Positions 19,923 through 32,260 of a stretch of DNA of 38,381 nucleotides are shown one piece after another. A program made the position numbers and the translations under genes. The notes below the pieces were generated by a model. The model saw only the letters and a program-made list of their open reading frames with translations, had not been told where the DNA came from and searched no databases. The DNA comes from Welwitschia mirabilis (lineage: Eukaryota > Gnetophyta > Gnetopsida > Welwitschiales), in NCBI GenBank assembly GCA_051453625.1, contig JBOZIK010000001.1, forward strand, positions 159,218,598 to 159,256,978, read 5' to 3'. Each line of letters begins with the position of its first letter. Positions within the stretch are counted from its first letter, which is position 1.

Positions 19923-21725
19923 ACTTTACTCTCAAGTTTTTTCATTATCAAGTGACTTTCTTGGGGTCACTTCTATGATTTGTAGTCATTTTCATTTGAT
20001 GGATCTTGTGCATAATCTTTCATACTTTTCATGTTTATGAAGGGCTATGAAGTATTAGAGGGACTAGATAACTCACTAACACTCATGTGGTGAAAGAGAT
20101 TATGCCATTACACCTAAGCCTTAATGACTTGATGATCTTAGTTTATGTTTTAGGAATATAGAATAATTAGAGTGAATATAGAGCAATGAATGAATTAGCT
20201 ATACCTTTGGAGCACATCTATTTTCTTCCATTATCAATCAAAGATCAATAAAAATCTCAACTTCTTGCTTTTTTTTATTTTAATTTTAATTTCAAGTTTG
20301 AAATAATTGTGTTACTTTTGTTAAGTTACTGCGTGTATATCCTTGTGAAAGAATGACTTTAGCTTCTCACCTAGTTTAAATCTATTTAATGTACTAAAAT
20401 AACCTAAATCATTCATTTAAAATTAATAGCCAAAGAATTAACACATTTATAAATATATTCTTTTGGTTCATAACTTCAATTTTTTCCCCCTAACCTAGCA
20501 TTGTAGGTGATTAAAAGATATAGCTAAGTTGAAATGGATTTCATGTAATAAGTTAATTTGGATAATTTAAAGGCTTAGTGTTTATCTTAAGTAAACCTTA
20601 GATTTATGACAAGTACATGATTTAACTAGTTTAAGTGTAAGATGTAAATCTCGTAAATACTACTACTTATTTGATAAGGAACTAATTAGATTGAGGAAAC
20701 TCTTATGCTAGAATTTTAATTTTTTTCACTCTATATTATCTATAGAAAATATTTTACATCATATTTTGTGTTGATTTTTATTATGTATAAAGAAAAATAT
20801 AGATTCTAGAAATTATGGAAAAAAGTTGTATCATTAAAAACCCTAATAATCTAAAAATTTTATTATGAGGAGGATATGTGTTAAAATATCTCTATTGAGT
20901 ACCACTTGTAAAACCTAATTTTCTAACATGGAAATGTACTGGTTATCCTAGTTTTAGAAAATTAAAACACATTAAAATTGATATACTATCATGAAAAAGT
21001 ACTAAACAGCACATGGATATGTAACTGATGTTAATAGAATTATTCATGGTTGATTGACTATCTGATATTAAAGACCATTTGAACCAATTGTAGATATATT
21101 TATATACTCTAGTTATGTCTTATTATATGCTATATTGTATTTGATATATAATTTTAAAGACTTAACAATTGAATTTTTTTTAACCATCTAGAAAATAGAT
21201 AAAGATATATACATCTAGTATAAAAACATAAAAAAGTTGAATATAAGTTTGGAAAATGCTTATTCCTTTGAGAAACTATTTTTTCATGTTAATGATGGAA
21301 CAAGGAGAGCAATGTATTATGTATATTATAAATCATAATTAAATCTTATCATAATAAGTTTAAACTAGTTCTTAGGTAAAGTATTCTAACTTAATTAAGA
21401 TAACAAATTTATGTTCCATTTCACTTTATTTTCAATTTAGAGGATAAACTCTTTGCTTTAGAAATAAATTAAATTAGGAATAACACATGAATTACAATTT
21501 TATGAATGATTTATTTTAATGATTTAAAGTTAATATTGAAAACTAAATATAAGAAATAATTAATTATTTTCATTAGTTTTTTATTATACAGTAATCACCA
21601 AAGTATTAAATTAAATGAAACAATTGAGTCAAAATATTAAGTGAAAAATAAGACATTAAAAAATAAGATATCAGTCAATTTTCAATAAATGTCCTCCTTA
21701 AAAATAAGAGATAAAATTAATTTAT
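19923..21725. other. Unclassified AT-rich DNA between the primer site and the copia element
   Basis: This would be the leader or internal region of the element whose LTR-like segment ends at 19813. I see no coding domain. The stretch up to 20300 has mixed composition; from 20400 to 21700 it is very AT-rich with frequent stops in all frames. No repeat with the rest of the window was noticed. Confidence 0.5.
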
Positions 21726-22424
21726 TATTGGTTATGGCTAACTTACAACTCATCAAAATTTGATTTCATACATTAGATTTTATTTTTATTTTTGATGTTC
21801 TATTGGTTAATAAATTTTTATAAATTATAAATGCTAGTTATAAGCTAACTTATTTACATGTTATCATTTTATTATAGAAAAGTAATGAATGAACAAATGT
21901 TACATATTAGGATTCTAACTTGTTTGTTTAAAGCACTTGAAATACTAGGGATTTAAAAAGGATTAATATTATATTAACATTACATGGACTAGTATTTTGA
22001 AGTTTAAATAAAGAATATGGGTTTCTTGTATAGATTAATTTATTATTTCGTAAATATGAAACTTTTAACTTTTTGGTATTTTCATCACTTAATAAATTTA
22101 ATGTTTCTACATTAGAAGCCTCATTTTATAATTAATAAATAGTGTTAAGTTTTTCTAATAGCGATTACTAATTACAAAAGATTAAACTTTTTAAGTAAGT
22201 TTTGTAAAGTTTTACAGTTGATTTTGAATAAGATGGCATAAAACAAACACTCCATAATGGGTTTTCAAGCTTGATTTGTATCCTTTAAGGTAAAACTTGG
22301 TATTTATATAACATGTTGTATATTTCAGTTATTGCATTTTTAATTTTATTTTCACTTAAAGCATGAGGAAGGCCTAGTAGTTTAGTTTAGTTATACTTGA
22401 TACTATGGCCTAGATTTTCTTACA
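21726..22424 (+). repeat. 5' LTR of the copia element
   Basis: It begins TATTGGTTATGGCTAACTTA, matching TGTTGATTATGGCTAACTTA at the 3' LTR, and ends at CA (22423-22424) just before the primer site. In the first 60 bases the two LTRs differ at nine positions, seven of them transitions. A TATA-like TATATA lies at 22305-22310. The start could be 3 bp further left. Confidence 0.85.
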
Positions 22425-22425
22425 T

Positions 22426-22436
22426 TGGATTAGAGC
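22426..22436 (+). promoter_or_regulatory. Primer binding site, initiator tRNA-Met type
   Basis: TGGATTAGAGC matches TGGTATCAGAGC with one deleted base and one C-to-T change, and is followed by TT as usual. It lies one base inside the LTR end. Confidence 0.8.
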
Positions 22437-22499
22437 TTATAAGTTAAAAATGTTGCATGAACTCAAAATTCTAGTTTTCAAAGAAAAAACGTTTAGTAT

Positions 22500-23500
22500 A
22501 GATAAGAAACATCAAAATCAAATTGAAGATAAATGAATCATGATATGTGATTGATAACCTTATTAGAGAAGTGATTCTAGTAAATTAGCAATTAATGACA
22601 AACAAACAAAATAATGCATATTATAATAGGAAAAAGAAGAGGGATGAAGTGGTAATAGACATTATCAAATTCAAGCTACATGACAAGATATTTTTAAACG
22701 TTTTAATAAAGGACACTATAAATGAGTATTAGGATGTATTGGAGAATTAGTTTGAAAGAAAAATCAAAGTATTATAGGTTAAACTTATGAATGAAAATAG
22801 GAAGTTTAAAACCCTCATGATGCATGAAGGTGAACCTCTTCATAGTTTTCTTGAAATATTGTAAAAGCATTCTTAATAATGTTACAAAGATTATAGAAGG
22901 AAACTCTACAAGATTGTTATTGGAGAAGTTTCCTAGAGTATTCTCATGTAAGTATCATCATTTTTATATTGCTATTATGAAGTTTAAATATTTGAATAAT
23001 TAGTTTTTAGATGACCTCATTAGTTCATGAAAAAATCAAGAAGAGATTAAAAGCACAAAGGATTATTTTAAGGGTACTTTTATTATAACAAAATAAGGAG
23101 GTAAACAACTATAAAGCAAGAGCTAGAAAAAGGACTTACTAGACACCACATGTAAGAATAGAAAGAAAAAACTCAACCAAATGTAAAAATATAAAGAATT
23201 CACTCCACAAGAAAGAAGAAGTCATGCAAATGAACTAAGATAATAATATTATAGCAACAACAAAGGTGGTACATGTAACTATTATGCCATGCATGAACAC
23301 TTTCAAATAATTATTGGAAGAAGGCAAAGGGGTATCAATACTCAAATATAAAGAGAATTCTATAAGATAGGTAAAATAATAAGTCTTCCATGATAGTAAC
23401 TTAAGAGAAATGAATGCAACAACCACATGAAGCAATTTATGAAGAAAGGTTTCCATTAAATTCAATACAAAATGGATAAAAATGACTTAATAGACATAGA
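22500..23500 (+). pseudogene. Copia Gag remnant
   Basis: A Ty1/copia Gag is recognisable in shifted frames: KFKTLMMHEGEPLHSFLEIL (about 22800-22860) followed by a LLLEKFPRVFS block (about 22915-22950), which fit the conserved 'E-x-x-x-x-F-x-x-I-x-x-L' and 'L-L-x-S-L-P' regions. At 23274-23315 lies a decayed zinc knuckle, CNYYAMHEHFQIII, in which the first Cys and the His fit CX2CX4HX4C while the second Cys is Tyr and the last is Ile. Lys-rich sequence precedes it. The start codon is not identifiable. Confidence 0.72.
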
Positions 23501-23559
23501 AAAGTGATAAATGTAGTGACAAGAACATGTATAATATGGTGCCTACATCAACTCTTAAT

Positions 23560-24990
23560 ACTAGTGATAAACAGATTTTAAAATTAGACTTTTTAGTCAT
23601 CTTTAAGAGGACATATATCTTTTCAACCATTTAGAATTAAAAGATTTAGGATAAGTCATATTCAAGATTAAAACATGATTATACTTAAAGGCATCGATAG
23701 TATTTCACTTTATTTGAGTGATGAAAAATAAGTAGATATAAGAAATGTCGTTTACTCTCCTAGTTTAACACATAACCTTAACTCAATAGGGTAGGTTTTC
23801 CAAAAGGATTTTATTGTGAAATTTAGTAGTAATTTATGCAACATAAATAAATAGGTGAAATAATGTTTTGTACACTAAAAAAAGGAATAGAATCTACTTA
23901 TGGTAGCCATTAATGATAAATTTTATTGTAGTTACTAGAGTAGCAATTCAACATAACTTATGGCATGCTAAGGTAAGGCATGTTAATTGTTATTACTAAC
24001 ATGAGATGTACAAAACTTTGATTGCAGATGCATAGAAGACAATGAAGAAAGAAGTGGACAAGAATGTGAAACACATTAATTCAAAGTTAACAAGAAGCAA
24101 TCATCCAAGTGTTTAAGAAATAATAACAATAAAGTTGGACCTCCTTCCAATGGATCTAATAAATTTAACAGAATCTTAAGAAAGAAGTGGAGCAAGGTGT
24201 GTTCATGTCTTAATTACTGAATTTTGTAGAAATGGTTGGCTATACACATTAAAAGAAAAATGATTTTTTTCACTTTTTCAAGATTTTTAAAGAACATATT
24301 GAGAATTATCTTACTACAAATGCTAAAATAACTAGATCAGATCAAGGAATGTAACCCTAGTTTAATAAGTTTAGACTATTTTACAATTCTAATGGCATAA
24401 TTTAAGAGATAACAACATCATACCCATATAAAAGAAAATTGTGTGGCAACAAGGATGAATTATATTTTGTTAGAAATGATAAATGCAATGTTAAATCATG
24501 AAAAAGCATTAAATACAATGTAGAATAAAGCTATTTATATAGAAAAATGCATTAACAATAGAGTTATCAATAAGTACAACCTGAAAAAGATATCATTTAA
24601 GCTATTAATTAGACATAAACTCAATCTTTCTCATGTAGGAGTATTTTATAATAACTATTAGGTTCATGTACTATTATAAATAAGAAGTACACTTGATGAA
24701 AAATGAATTATAATACTTTTTATTAGGTATGACAAAACAACTTCATGTTAGAAATGCATGGATGTGTAGACTATAAAATTATGACTTTAAAGAAATTTAA
24801 TTTTAAAGAAGATAATCTTGATTTTTACATAAAGAAATTAGATTCTAAAAGTTTCTTATAATAGGTTTATGATAAGAAGTAAGATTCTTAACTCAAATTC
24901 ATAGAAATATATTAGAGCATCATCGATCTCACTTAATGCTTAATCGAAAATTTGATAAAAGAATAATAAGACAATAAGCACACTTATAAG
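23560..24990 (+). pseudogene. Copia protease-integrase remnant
   Basis: From about 23700 the text ISLSDEK, then a stop, VDIRNVVYSPSLTHNLNSIG and KFSSNLCNINK matches the copia region between protease and integrase (V-x-N-V-L-Y-V-P-x-L-x-x-N-L-x-S-V). The HHCC-like zinc region is suggested by WHAKVRHVN (about 23960). Near 24440-24560, MNYILLEMINAMLNHEKALN-type text in shifted frames resembles the integrase helix after the catalytic Glu. Near 24600-24720, a KLNLSHVGVF block fits the family's K-P-x-x-x-H-L-R-V-F. The protease active-site DSGA was not found. Many stops are present. Confidence 0.72.
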
Positions 24991-25059
24991 GTATGACGGC
25001 AACATTAAGTAGCATTCAATAACTAAATACATTAAAGGAAATACTTAAAGAAAAGTAAT

Positions 25060-25870
25060 TACATCAACTGACATAAATGTAGATCTAGTAGATTAAAAAG
25101 AATAACACTTTGAAAGATTTTCCGAAGGCCAAAAGAAAAGAAGATGATACCTACCAAATGGATCTACAAGATAAAGGTAAATCAAGAAGATAAATTAATA
25201 ACATTAAAAGCAAGGTTAATAGAAAAAGGATTTATGTAAAAGAAATGTATTATTTGTTTTAAAACTTGTGCTTTCATTTTAAGAGTAGAAGCCATTAGAT
25301 TACTACTTTCTTTATCACTCTAGTTTAATGAAATAGATCATTATCTAAACACTAGTTTATCCTTCTTGAATGATTTTCTAGAAGAGGAAGTGTATCTATT
25401 ACAACCAATGGCTTTTGTGAAAAAATGCATGAAAAATAATGTTTACAAATTGAATAAGAAATTATATGACCTTAAGTAAGCACCAAGGGCTTATGACATC
25501 ACATTGCCTAATCATCTACCCAATAAGTGTTACACAAGTTGCATTGTAAAATGTAATTTATCTTATAAGTTAAAGGAAGACAAGGTAATCTTTATTTTAG
25601 AATATGTAAATTATGTTATTTACTTTGCATCATGTGAACACTTATTAAAGGAGTTTAAAAGGGAGATGTAAGAAGTGTTTGATGTGAAAGACATGGAAAA
25701 ACTACAATACTCTCTTATTTTTTAAGTTAAATGCAATAAGAAAATTACTATATCCCATCAAAGTAAGTATGCAAGAGACTTGTTAAAAAAATTTAAGATT
25801 CATAAATCAAATTTAGTAGAAAAACATTTTTTGCATAACTTTGGTAAAGGGCAAGGAGATAAAAGTTAAG
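25060..25870 (+). pseudogene. Copia reverse transcriptase remnant
   Basis: One frame from 25158 reads WIYKIKVNQEDKLITLKARL, then IEKGFM and a stop where active copies have a Gln (K-G-F-x-Q). It continues with SFLNDFLEEEVYLLQPMAF (family F-L-N-G-x-L-x-E-E-V-Y-M-x-Q-P-x-G-F) and YDLK-stop-APRA, again a stop for Gln in L-K-Q-A-P-R-A-W. The active site at 25603-25614 is YVNY where functional copia enzymes have YVDD; both Asp are lost. Downstream is KYARDLLKKFKIHKSN (about 25765-25812), the family's K-Y-x-x-D-L-L-x-K-F. Identification is secure. Confidence 0.9.
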
Positions 25871-25899
25871 TGTAACATATTTTATGAAAATCATTGGAT

Positions 25900-26360
25900 C
25901 CTTAAGTTATCTTATATATTTTGAACTAGATTAAGAATTTCTAGTAAATGCTATTTTAAGATACATGACTAAATCAAATGAAAAATACTTGAATGCAATA
26001 AAACACATTATGAGATATGTTCAAGAAATCATAAATAAAGAGCTATAATTTATAAAAGAAATGAATGGTTGGTTTTCATATAGTAATGCTGATTCAAAAT
26101 GATACTTCAGAATAGGAAAATAAATTTAGAATTCATGATTGTTCATGGCTTAAATATAATTTCTTGAAAGTCTTACAATAAAAAATGCATGACTTTTTCT
26201 TCTATAGCATTTGAGTAAATTATAATATGTGAATTCATAAATATAATCATGTGGATTATGAAGGCCATAAAAGAACTTTATTTAAAGATAGATATCCCCA
26301 TTCCATTAGTAGTTGATAATTTTTTATCCATAAACTTGAAAGAAGCCTATTATAACATAA
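25900..26360 (+). pseudogene. Copia RNase H remnant
   Basis: After RT the text NGWFSYSNADSK (about 26065-26100) fits the RNase H opening 'L-x-G-Y-x-D-A-D-W-A', in which the first Asp has become Asn or Ser. Further on, short matches such as the ADSK region are followed by AT-rich decay. The end, near 26360, is inferred from distance to the 3' LTR. No intact catalytic set remains. Confidence 0.6.
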
Positions 26361-26497
26361 AATAAAACAATGGATCTACTTTATGTGAATGCCCTAAACC
26401 AAGTTGTTAATCTTCTTATTAAAAAAATCAATAATAAAAAAATGAAAAACTTAATGCACATTGCAGTTTTAATAATCTTACAAGTTAAAGTACCTGA

Positions 26498-27207
26498 TGT
26501 TGATTATGGCTAACTTAAAAATCATTAGAATTTAATTTCATATATTAGATTTTATTCTTTTGTTCAATGTTTCATTTAATAATACATTATTAAGACTTAG
26601 AAATATTAATTATATATTAAGTTTTTTACATGTTATCACTTTATTACAAAAAATTAATGTATGGGAAAAAGTCACGTTATAGGGTTTTAACTTATTTGAT
26701 TAAAAGGTTAGAAAGGGTAGGTTTTTAAAAATAATTATAATTGTACTAAAATTATATGACTACTATTGTAAATTTAAAATCAAGAAGAAGAACTATTAGT
26801 TTTCTTCAATCTATTATTTCTCAAATTTGTAATTTTTTACTCACTATTATATTCATTTCTTAATAAATTTCACATTCATATAATTACAAGCTTTATTCCA
26901 TTACAATTATAAAGTGTCTTTCATGTAATTTAAGTAAAAAACCTGTTTTTTTATTTTTTTTAGTAAGTTTTATCAAGTTTTATAGTTGATTTTGAAGAAA
27001 AAGACCTAAAACACCACTTTCAAATGTAGTTTTTACAAACACAACCCTAATCCATACTCATAAGAGTAAAATATGATTATTTTTCACCAAGAAACATCTT
27101 ATATTATCTTAAAGGTTTTTATTTTTAATTCTATTGTTAATTAAAGAAGATAAAAAGCCAAACAAGTTATTTTAGTTGTACTTAATCTTATGAATTAGCT
27201 TCTCTCA
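26498..27207 (+). repeat. 3' LTR of the copia element
   Basis: It begins TGTTGATTATGGCTAACTTA and ends CTTCTCTCA, aligned with the 5' LTR along its length, for example AGTAAGTTTTATCAAGTTTT here against AGTAAGTTTTGTAAAGTTTT in the 5' copy. No clear polypurine tract remains upstream of the LTR. Confidence 0.85.
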
Positions 27208-27209
27208 AC

Positions 27210-27700
27210 TCTAGATTTTAATCCAAGTTATGCTTTGTTTTAAAAGAACACTTTTATTTTAGATTGATACATGTCACAAAAGATATTAACCATGTTATAA
27301 AATAAATAATCAATTAATACAAGCTAACAATTCTTGTACTTAGCCTAAACATTAATCTATTTCATGCTAGCAAAGTAGTTAGTTTCGTGAACAAGTATAA
27401 TGAAGGCACGCATTCCATGTGGCATAACTTTTACTAAATATATAAATAATGAAACATAAAGTTTTATATCATCATTTATCTTTTTACTTTTTTCATTGAG
27501 ATATAATCTATTAAGGTGTTTCATAAAAAACAATTCCAAGTGGGAAGTTGCCTTTGGGAACATGGTTTTACCAAATCATATAGAGCCACTTTCAAATGAT
27601 GTTTTAGTTTTAATCTTATATTTGAAATTTAAAATTTAGTTTTATAATTATAAATGTTTTATCACATAAAACACTTCCATACAAATTCTAACATAACATC
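27210..27700 (+). repeat. Repeat family X, copy 1
   Basis: This block matches 31560-31642 plus 33425-33785. The clearest run is GAACAAGTATAATGAAGG (27389-27406) against GAACAAGTACAATGAAGG (33500-33517). Further matches continue through a TTCATAAAAAACAATTCCAA / TTTATAAAAAATACTTTAAA block. The copies lie in direct orientation, so they could be LTRs of one element or a segmental duplication. The start directly abuts the copia 3' LTR. A short minus-strand open frame inside is not supported as a gene. Confidence 0.65.
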
Positions 27701-30700
27701 ACAGTCAAAGTTTATCTTTCTAGGATATTAAAAAGATACTTGACAAAAGCTTTGATTCAAGGATGATAATGATTGAAGGAAGAAACGAAGAATTTTTAAT
27801 AGTATAAGTTTTATCATGAAATCAAAACTAATTGATTTACAAAAATAGATATCTAGATCTTTTATTTTATTATGAAATAGTTCTTATTTTTAAAATAAAG
27901 CAAGATGAAAAATCCTCAAATAGATCTAATTTTCAAAGTATAGATGCATGGAACTTCTTAAACACAAAATAAAAATCTACAAACCCTAAAATTAAGTTTA
28001 TGATAAAGACAAAGTAAAGTTCTAAAGTTTTTCTATAAACTATACAATGATGTTTGTTGAAATTGGTGAAATAGGAAAGTTGAAGTTGAAGAGAATAAAA
28101 AATCAAATTTAGATCTAAAATAGAGTAGCTAAAATCACTAATTTTTGTAATTTTAAACTAAAACTCAAGGTTAAGATAAATTCATGAAAGTTTCTATAAA
28201 TTCTATGTTAGGTTCAAAACACATGAAACCATGTTTTAGTTTATGTTTTGAAGCTAGGTTTAATTATATAAAGTCATAGATGAGAAGCATGATTATGTGA
28301 TGATTAAAAAAAGAAAAACCCTATCACAAATAAATCTCCAAGTAAATTTTAAAATATAAACATAAAACTAGAGATGAATTATAAAGAAACTAAGAAAGCA
28401 TGATTTTAAGATCATAAGATAAAATATAACATTTGGTAAGGATAAAAAATCCTATTTACGGTGTATGAAAAAAAACAAAGAAGAACATAAAACAGTTATA
28501 TCCCAATGCAAGTTTTATATAAATTATAGATTAAATAAAATTAGTAAGTTAAGTATAAGGCTGAATAGAGATGTTTTATCGATAATACTTGATAAACTAA
28601 GATGAGAATTCAAATGCAAATTATAAGGCATAATAAGTTTACCAAATGAAGTGTACTAAAGTGTGTGATGAACTTGATAAAATACAAAGCATAAGTCCAT
28701 GAATTTAATAGATTGTTTGTGGATGAACCAATGGCCTAAAAACATGATTATAGTGTTGTTTTAATAAGCATGCAAAATAAAATAAGAATTTTTTAAATTA
28801 CTAGAGAATAAAATAGCTTTATTTTATTATGAAGAAGGGTGTTTTTTATTTTCTTTCATAAATAAAGCCAAAAACTTTCTTGAAAATAATACTACATGAA
28901 AATAATTTGATAAAATAAAATTCTAACAAAGTTATTGATCATAAAGTTAAAGTAAGAAGTTTCAAAGTAAGTGAAAATTAAATGTATATCTATTAAAGTA
29001 GAGTATAAAGATAGAATTAAAGGAAGACTTTTTGAATCTCATTTTGACAATGAAGAAATATCATTATAAGAGTCAAATTGTATTTTTAAAGGAAGGATTT
29101 CAAATGCTTTTATAAGAAATTCAATTAAAGAAATCATAAATTACCTAATAATAGCAAACAAATATGAATGAATCACCCATTCTATATCCCTTCATTCCAA
29201 AATTTCTTTCACAAATATTAAGTAATGACCTCCATATTAAATACTATTTATCAATAAAAAATGCTTTTAAAGTCTCCTTAATATGATTAAAAAATGAAGT
29301 TTCATAGGCCCTAATTTTATTGAAATGATTGAGCCTTACTACTTGATGCTTTAAACTAGGATCTTTTAAAGATTTTCTTTTGCATTTTTAAATAGAACCA
29401 TTATCATCACAGTATTTTCAAAGTATAAGGTGGAATTCAATTATAAAATAGCTCTATTCAAATTTTCATTAGAGATTTTTAGGTATATACATATGCATCT
29501 AAATATAACTATCCATCTTATCTATAATTTTTATATAAGTTTTAAAGATTATAACTTAAGTAAATTTCATGAAATACAAATGAGATGTTAAATAAAAGCT
29601 TAAAATAGTCTACAATTGTAAATTCTTAAAAAAAAAGAAAGACATTAAAAACATGATTTAAACCATGAAGAGGAAAAAAGTAAAAAGCGGAGTAAGAGGG
29701 AAGGATCACACTATTCTAGAGGCATGTATTATTCATTTTAGTAATCTATGAATTAGGATCAATATTAATAGTAATGGACAATCTTAGATAGATTAGGTTA
29801 GCATAGACTTATTGGGGTATAAGCATAAGCACATTTGTATCACCATATATTTTGTAATAGCATTAGTAGTGCTAGGATCAATGTAGACTACATCCATTTT
29901 GATTGAAGTCTATTTTGAGGTGAAGTGATCACTTTTTATTTTAAATAATTTTAGAGATTTTTAGGCTATATCACTTTGCAATATTATATAATGTAGGAGC
30001 AAGATTAAGTTCATTGGAAGAATATTTATTTTCAATAAGAATTGTAGGCTAATTTTATGATAAGGATGCCAAGATGTATTAAAATGCTATATTAATGTAC
30101 ATGGATAAACGTTACTTTAATATAATATTTTTGATAATGAATGTAATAAGCTTTATGAACTTTATAATTGTACATTTATTTGTTTTTCAGAATGAGCACA
30201 TTATACTATAAAGACATATACATGAAGTTTGGTAGCCCAAATGAAAAAAGTTAATGCATGAATAATTGTATAAATTCATCCTATCCTTATGACAAGTTTG
30301 ATAGAAAGTTTTTGATGGATAAATAATTTCCATGGATTTGTGGATTTTCATTTGAAAGGTAATTCCATTTTGATTTCATATCTTCATAAAAATAACACAT
30401 GGCACAATGTTAGTTCTTACTTGTTCTATTTTTTATAGATCTAGGTGAAGATAAAGATGAAGTTCAAGATAGAAATAAAAAGTAATGGTTAGCAAATTCC
30501 TAGATTTACTCAAAGGTTAGTATAGATGAAAGATAACTAAAAATATTTATCATTGAAGCACATCATAAAGAATCTTAACATCATCATGAAATACATAAAA
30601 TTTCAACCAAAATACACTATCATTGATGATGCTAAACTTAATTCCCAAACCATTTCATGTATGTTTCCTTCATAACATCTTAACACTACTGGGAGTTATT

Positions 30701-31559
30701 TTCCCAATAAATAAAATTCTAGTTTAAGAAAAAATGAAATAAAAGAAATTTTATTCTCTTATTCCTAGCTTTTATTATTTGGAGGGAAAAAAATCTAAAG
30801 TAATCCTCATTAAAGAATTAAAAACAATAATTAGTGGTCTATTTTAAAGCATACTTTGTTAAATTTTAAACTATATGAAGATGAGAACAAAGGAGAAAAG
30901 ATTCTTTCATAATAATAGCATTTACTCATGAAGCTAAGTTTTTTATCATGAAGAAACTATTTTATCATTGTAAAACTACTTGCTATAATATCAAGATTGA
31001 AGAATGGAACTTATTCAAGAATTTTGAAAACAACTAAAGTGGTTGATTTAAGAGGGGTTCTTAAAGCATAAATCTCAAATAAACTCATCATAAAGTAGGT
31101 GTTACCAAGAAAACCTATTTCATTGAAATAAATAATAAATAAAAAAAAAAATTCAAGAAATTTAAGTCTTGAATTTACAAGTTTTTAAAATGTTAACTTC
31201 AATCTCTACATAAAATTCTAACTTGATGTTAAAATTTAGTTGAAGATGATATGTATATAAAAATTAAAACAAAATATTTCTTCTAAGAAATTAAACCACA
31301 TGAAGAGAGGGAGCAAGTTATGCCTACCAAGGAGTATAGTAAAGCATGAAGAAGTCAATCCATGAAAGTAGAGTTCATAACCCAAAACAAAATTGAAAAA
31401 TATGGAGTAAGATACTAAAAAGGATAAAAAAATCTATAAATAAATACCAAAACAAATGAAGAGATGAAAAGGAAGAATATTAAGAATGCTACAATATGAT
31501 GTATATTCTTCCAAAACATTTTAGTTCTTAATACAAAATGAAAATGAAGAAAAGATCTA
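27701..31559. other. Unclassified A-rich DNA between the family X copies
   Basis: I find no protein domain, RNA gene or clear tandem repeat in this 3.9 kb. The plus strand is strongly A-rich, like the coding strand of the plus-oriented copia element to the left, which suggests the worn internal region of a plus-strand element whose LTRs would be the X copies. No primer site or polypurine tract supports this. A non-autonomous element or host DNA are equally possible. Confidence 0.45.
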
Positions 31560-31637
31560 ATTTATAAACTAAGACTGCGTTCATCCTAAAACAAGAATTA
31601 CTTTCTTAATAAAATAAATTAGAAAATAAAGGATTAA

Positions 31638-31642
31638 TTAGT
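31638..31642 (+). repeat. Target site duplication, left copy (TTAGT)
   Basis: The 5 bp before the solo LTR are TTAGT; the identical 5 bp follow the LTR at 33425-33429. A 5-bp duplication is usual for LTR retrotransposons. Confidence 0.85.
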
Positions 31643-32184
31643 TGTCATGTCCAGAATTTCAAGATTCAAAGATCTAGCCTAAAAATTTAATAAAAATAAA
31701 TTTTATCATTATAGGATCCATAAGCTAAATTACTTATTATACTTATGATTACTATCATTGAGATATAGTTATATTGTGAAAAATTATTGCTAAAACATTT
31801 TATTTTAAAGTCCTTTCATTATAATTATCATATTGCTATTCTTATTGTAAATTCTTGATAATTAATCATGATCTTTTATGACTAGGGCAGTGGTTAAATT
31901 TGTGGTTATGCTAGTGGATAACTTAGTGGTTGCATTATTGTCCTTGTTTAATAGTTATACTTTTTCTTTATTTAAACATGAAAATTATATTTCTAAAGTG
32001 GTTTATTTTTATTTTCTATTTTAATAAATACATTATTATTTATTATGATAAAATACTATGCAGCAACTTGCCTAACAAGGTAATAGAATCCTCATCACTT
32101 CCACCACATCCACCACCTTTACCATTGTTTTTATGATGTTGTCTCTTCATATTCTCATGTCTTTTTACATCCTTCATCCTCTGC

Positions 32185-32194
32185 TGTAAATAGG
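32185..32194 (+). promoter_or_regulatory. TATA-like box in the solo LTR
   Basis: TGTAAATAGG, a worn TATAAATAGG, is followed by a pyrimidine-rich stretch (TTTTCTTCTCCTC), the usual arrangement at the transcription start of this LTR type. Confidence 0.5.
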
Positions 32195-32250
32195 ATTTTC
32201 TTCTCCTCTTATTGGATATCTTGAAAAACCCTTCACTAAATCTTAGTGAC

Positions 32251-32260
32251 NNNNNNNNNN
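32251..32260. other. Assembly gap, 10 N
   Basis: Ten N lie inside the solo LTR just downstream of its probable transcription start. The true length is unknown, so the LTR length of 1782 is approximate. Confidence 0.99.

Larger units (their letters stand above)
21726..27207 (+). mobile_element. Full-length decayed Ty1/copia retrotransposon (element 4)
   Basis: Two direct repeats of about 700 bp (21726-22424 and 26498-27207) flank an internal region with an iMet primer site, Gag with zinc knuckle, protease remnants, integrase, RT and RNase H, in the copia order. The total of about 5.5 kb is typical of plant Ty1/copia elements. No 5-bp target duplication could be recognised, which fits its age. 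All frames are broken. Confidence 0.88.

Noticed and set aside
27357-27563. Minus-strand frame of 68 codons in repeat X
   Set aside because: The second copy of the repeat does not keep the frame open, so selection on a protein is unlikely.
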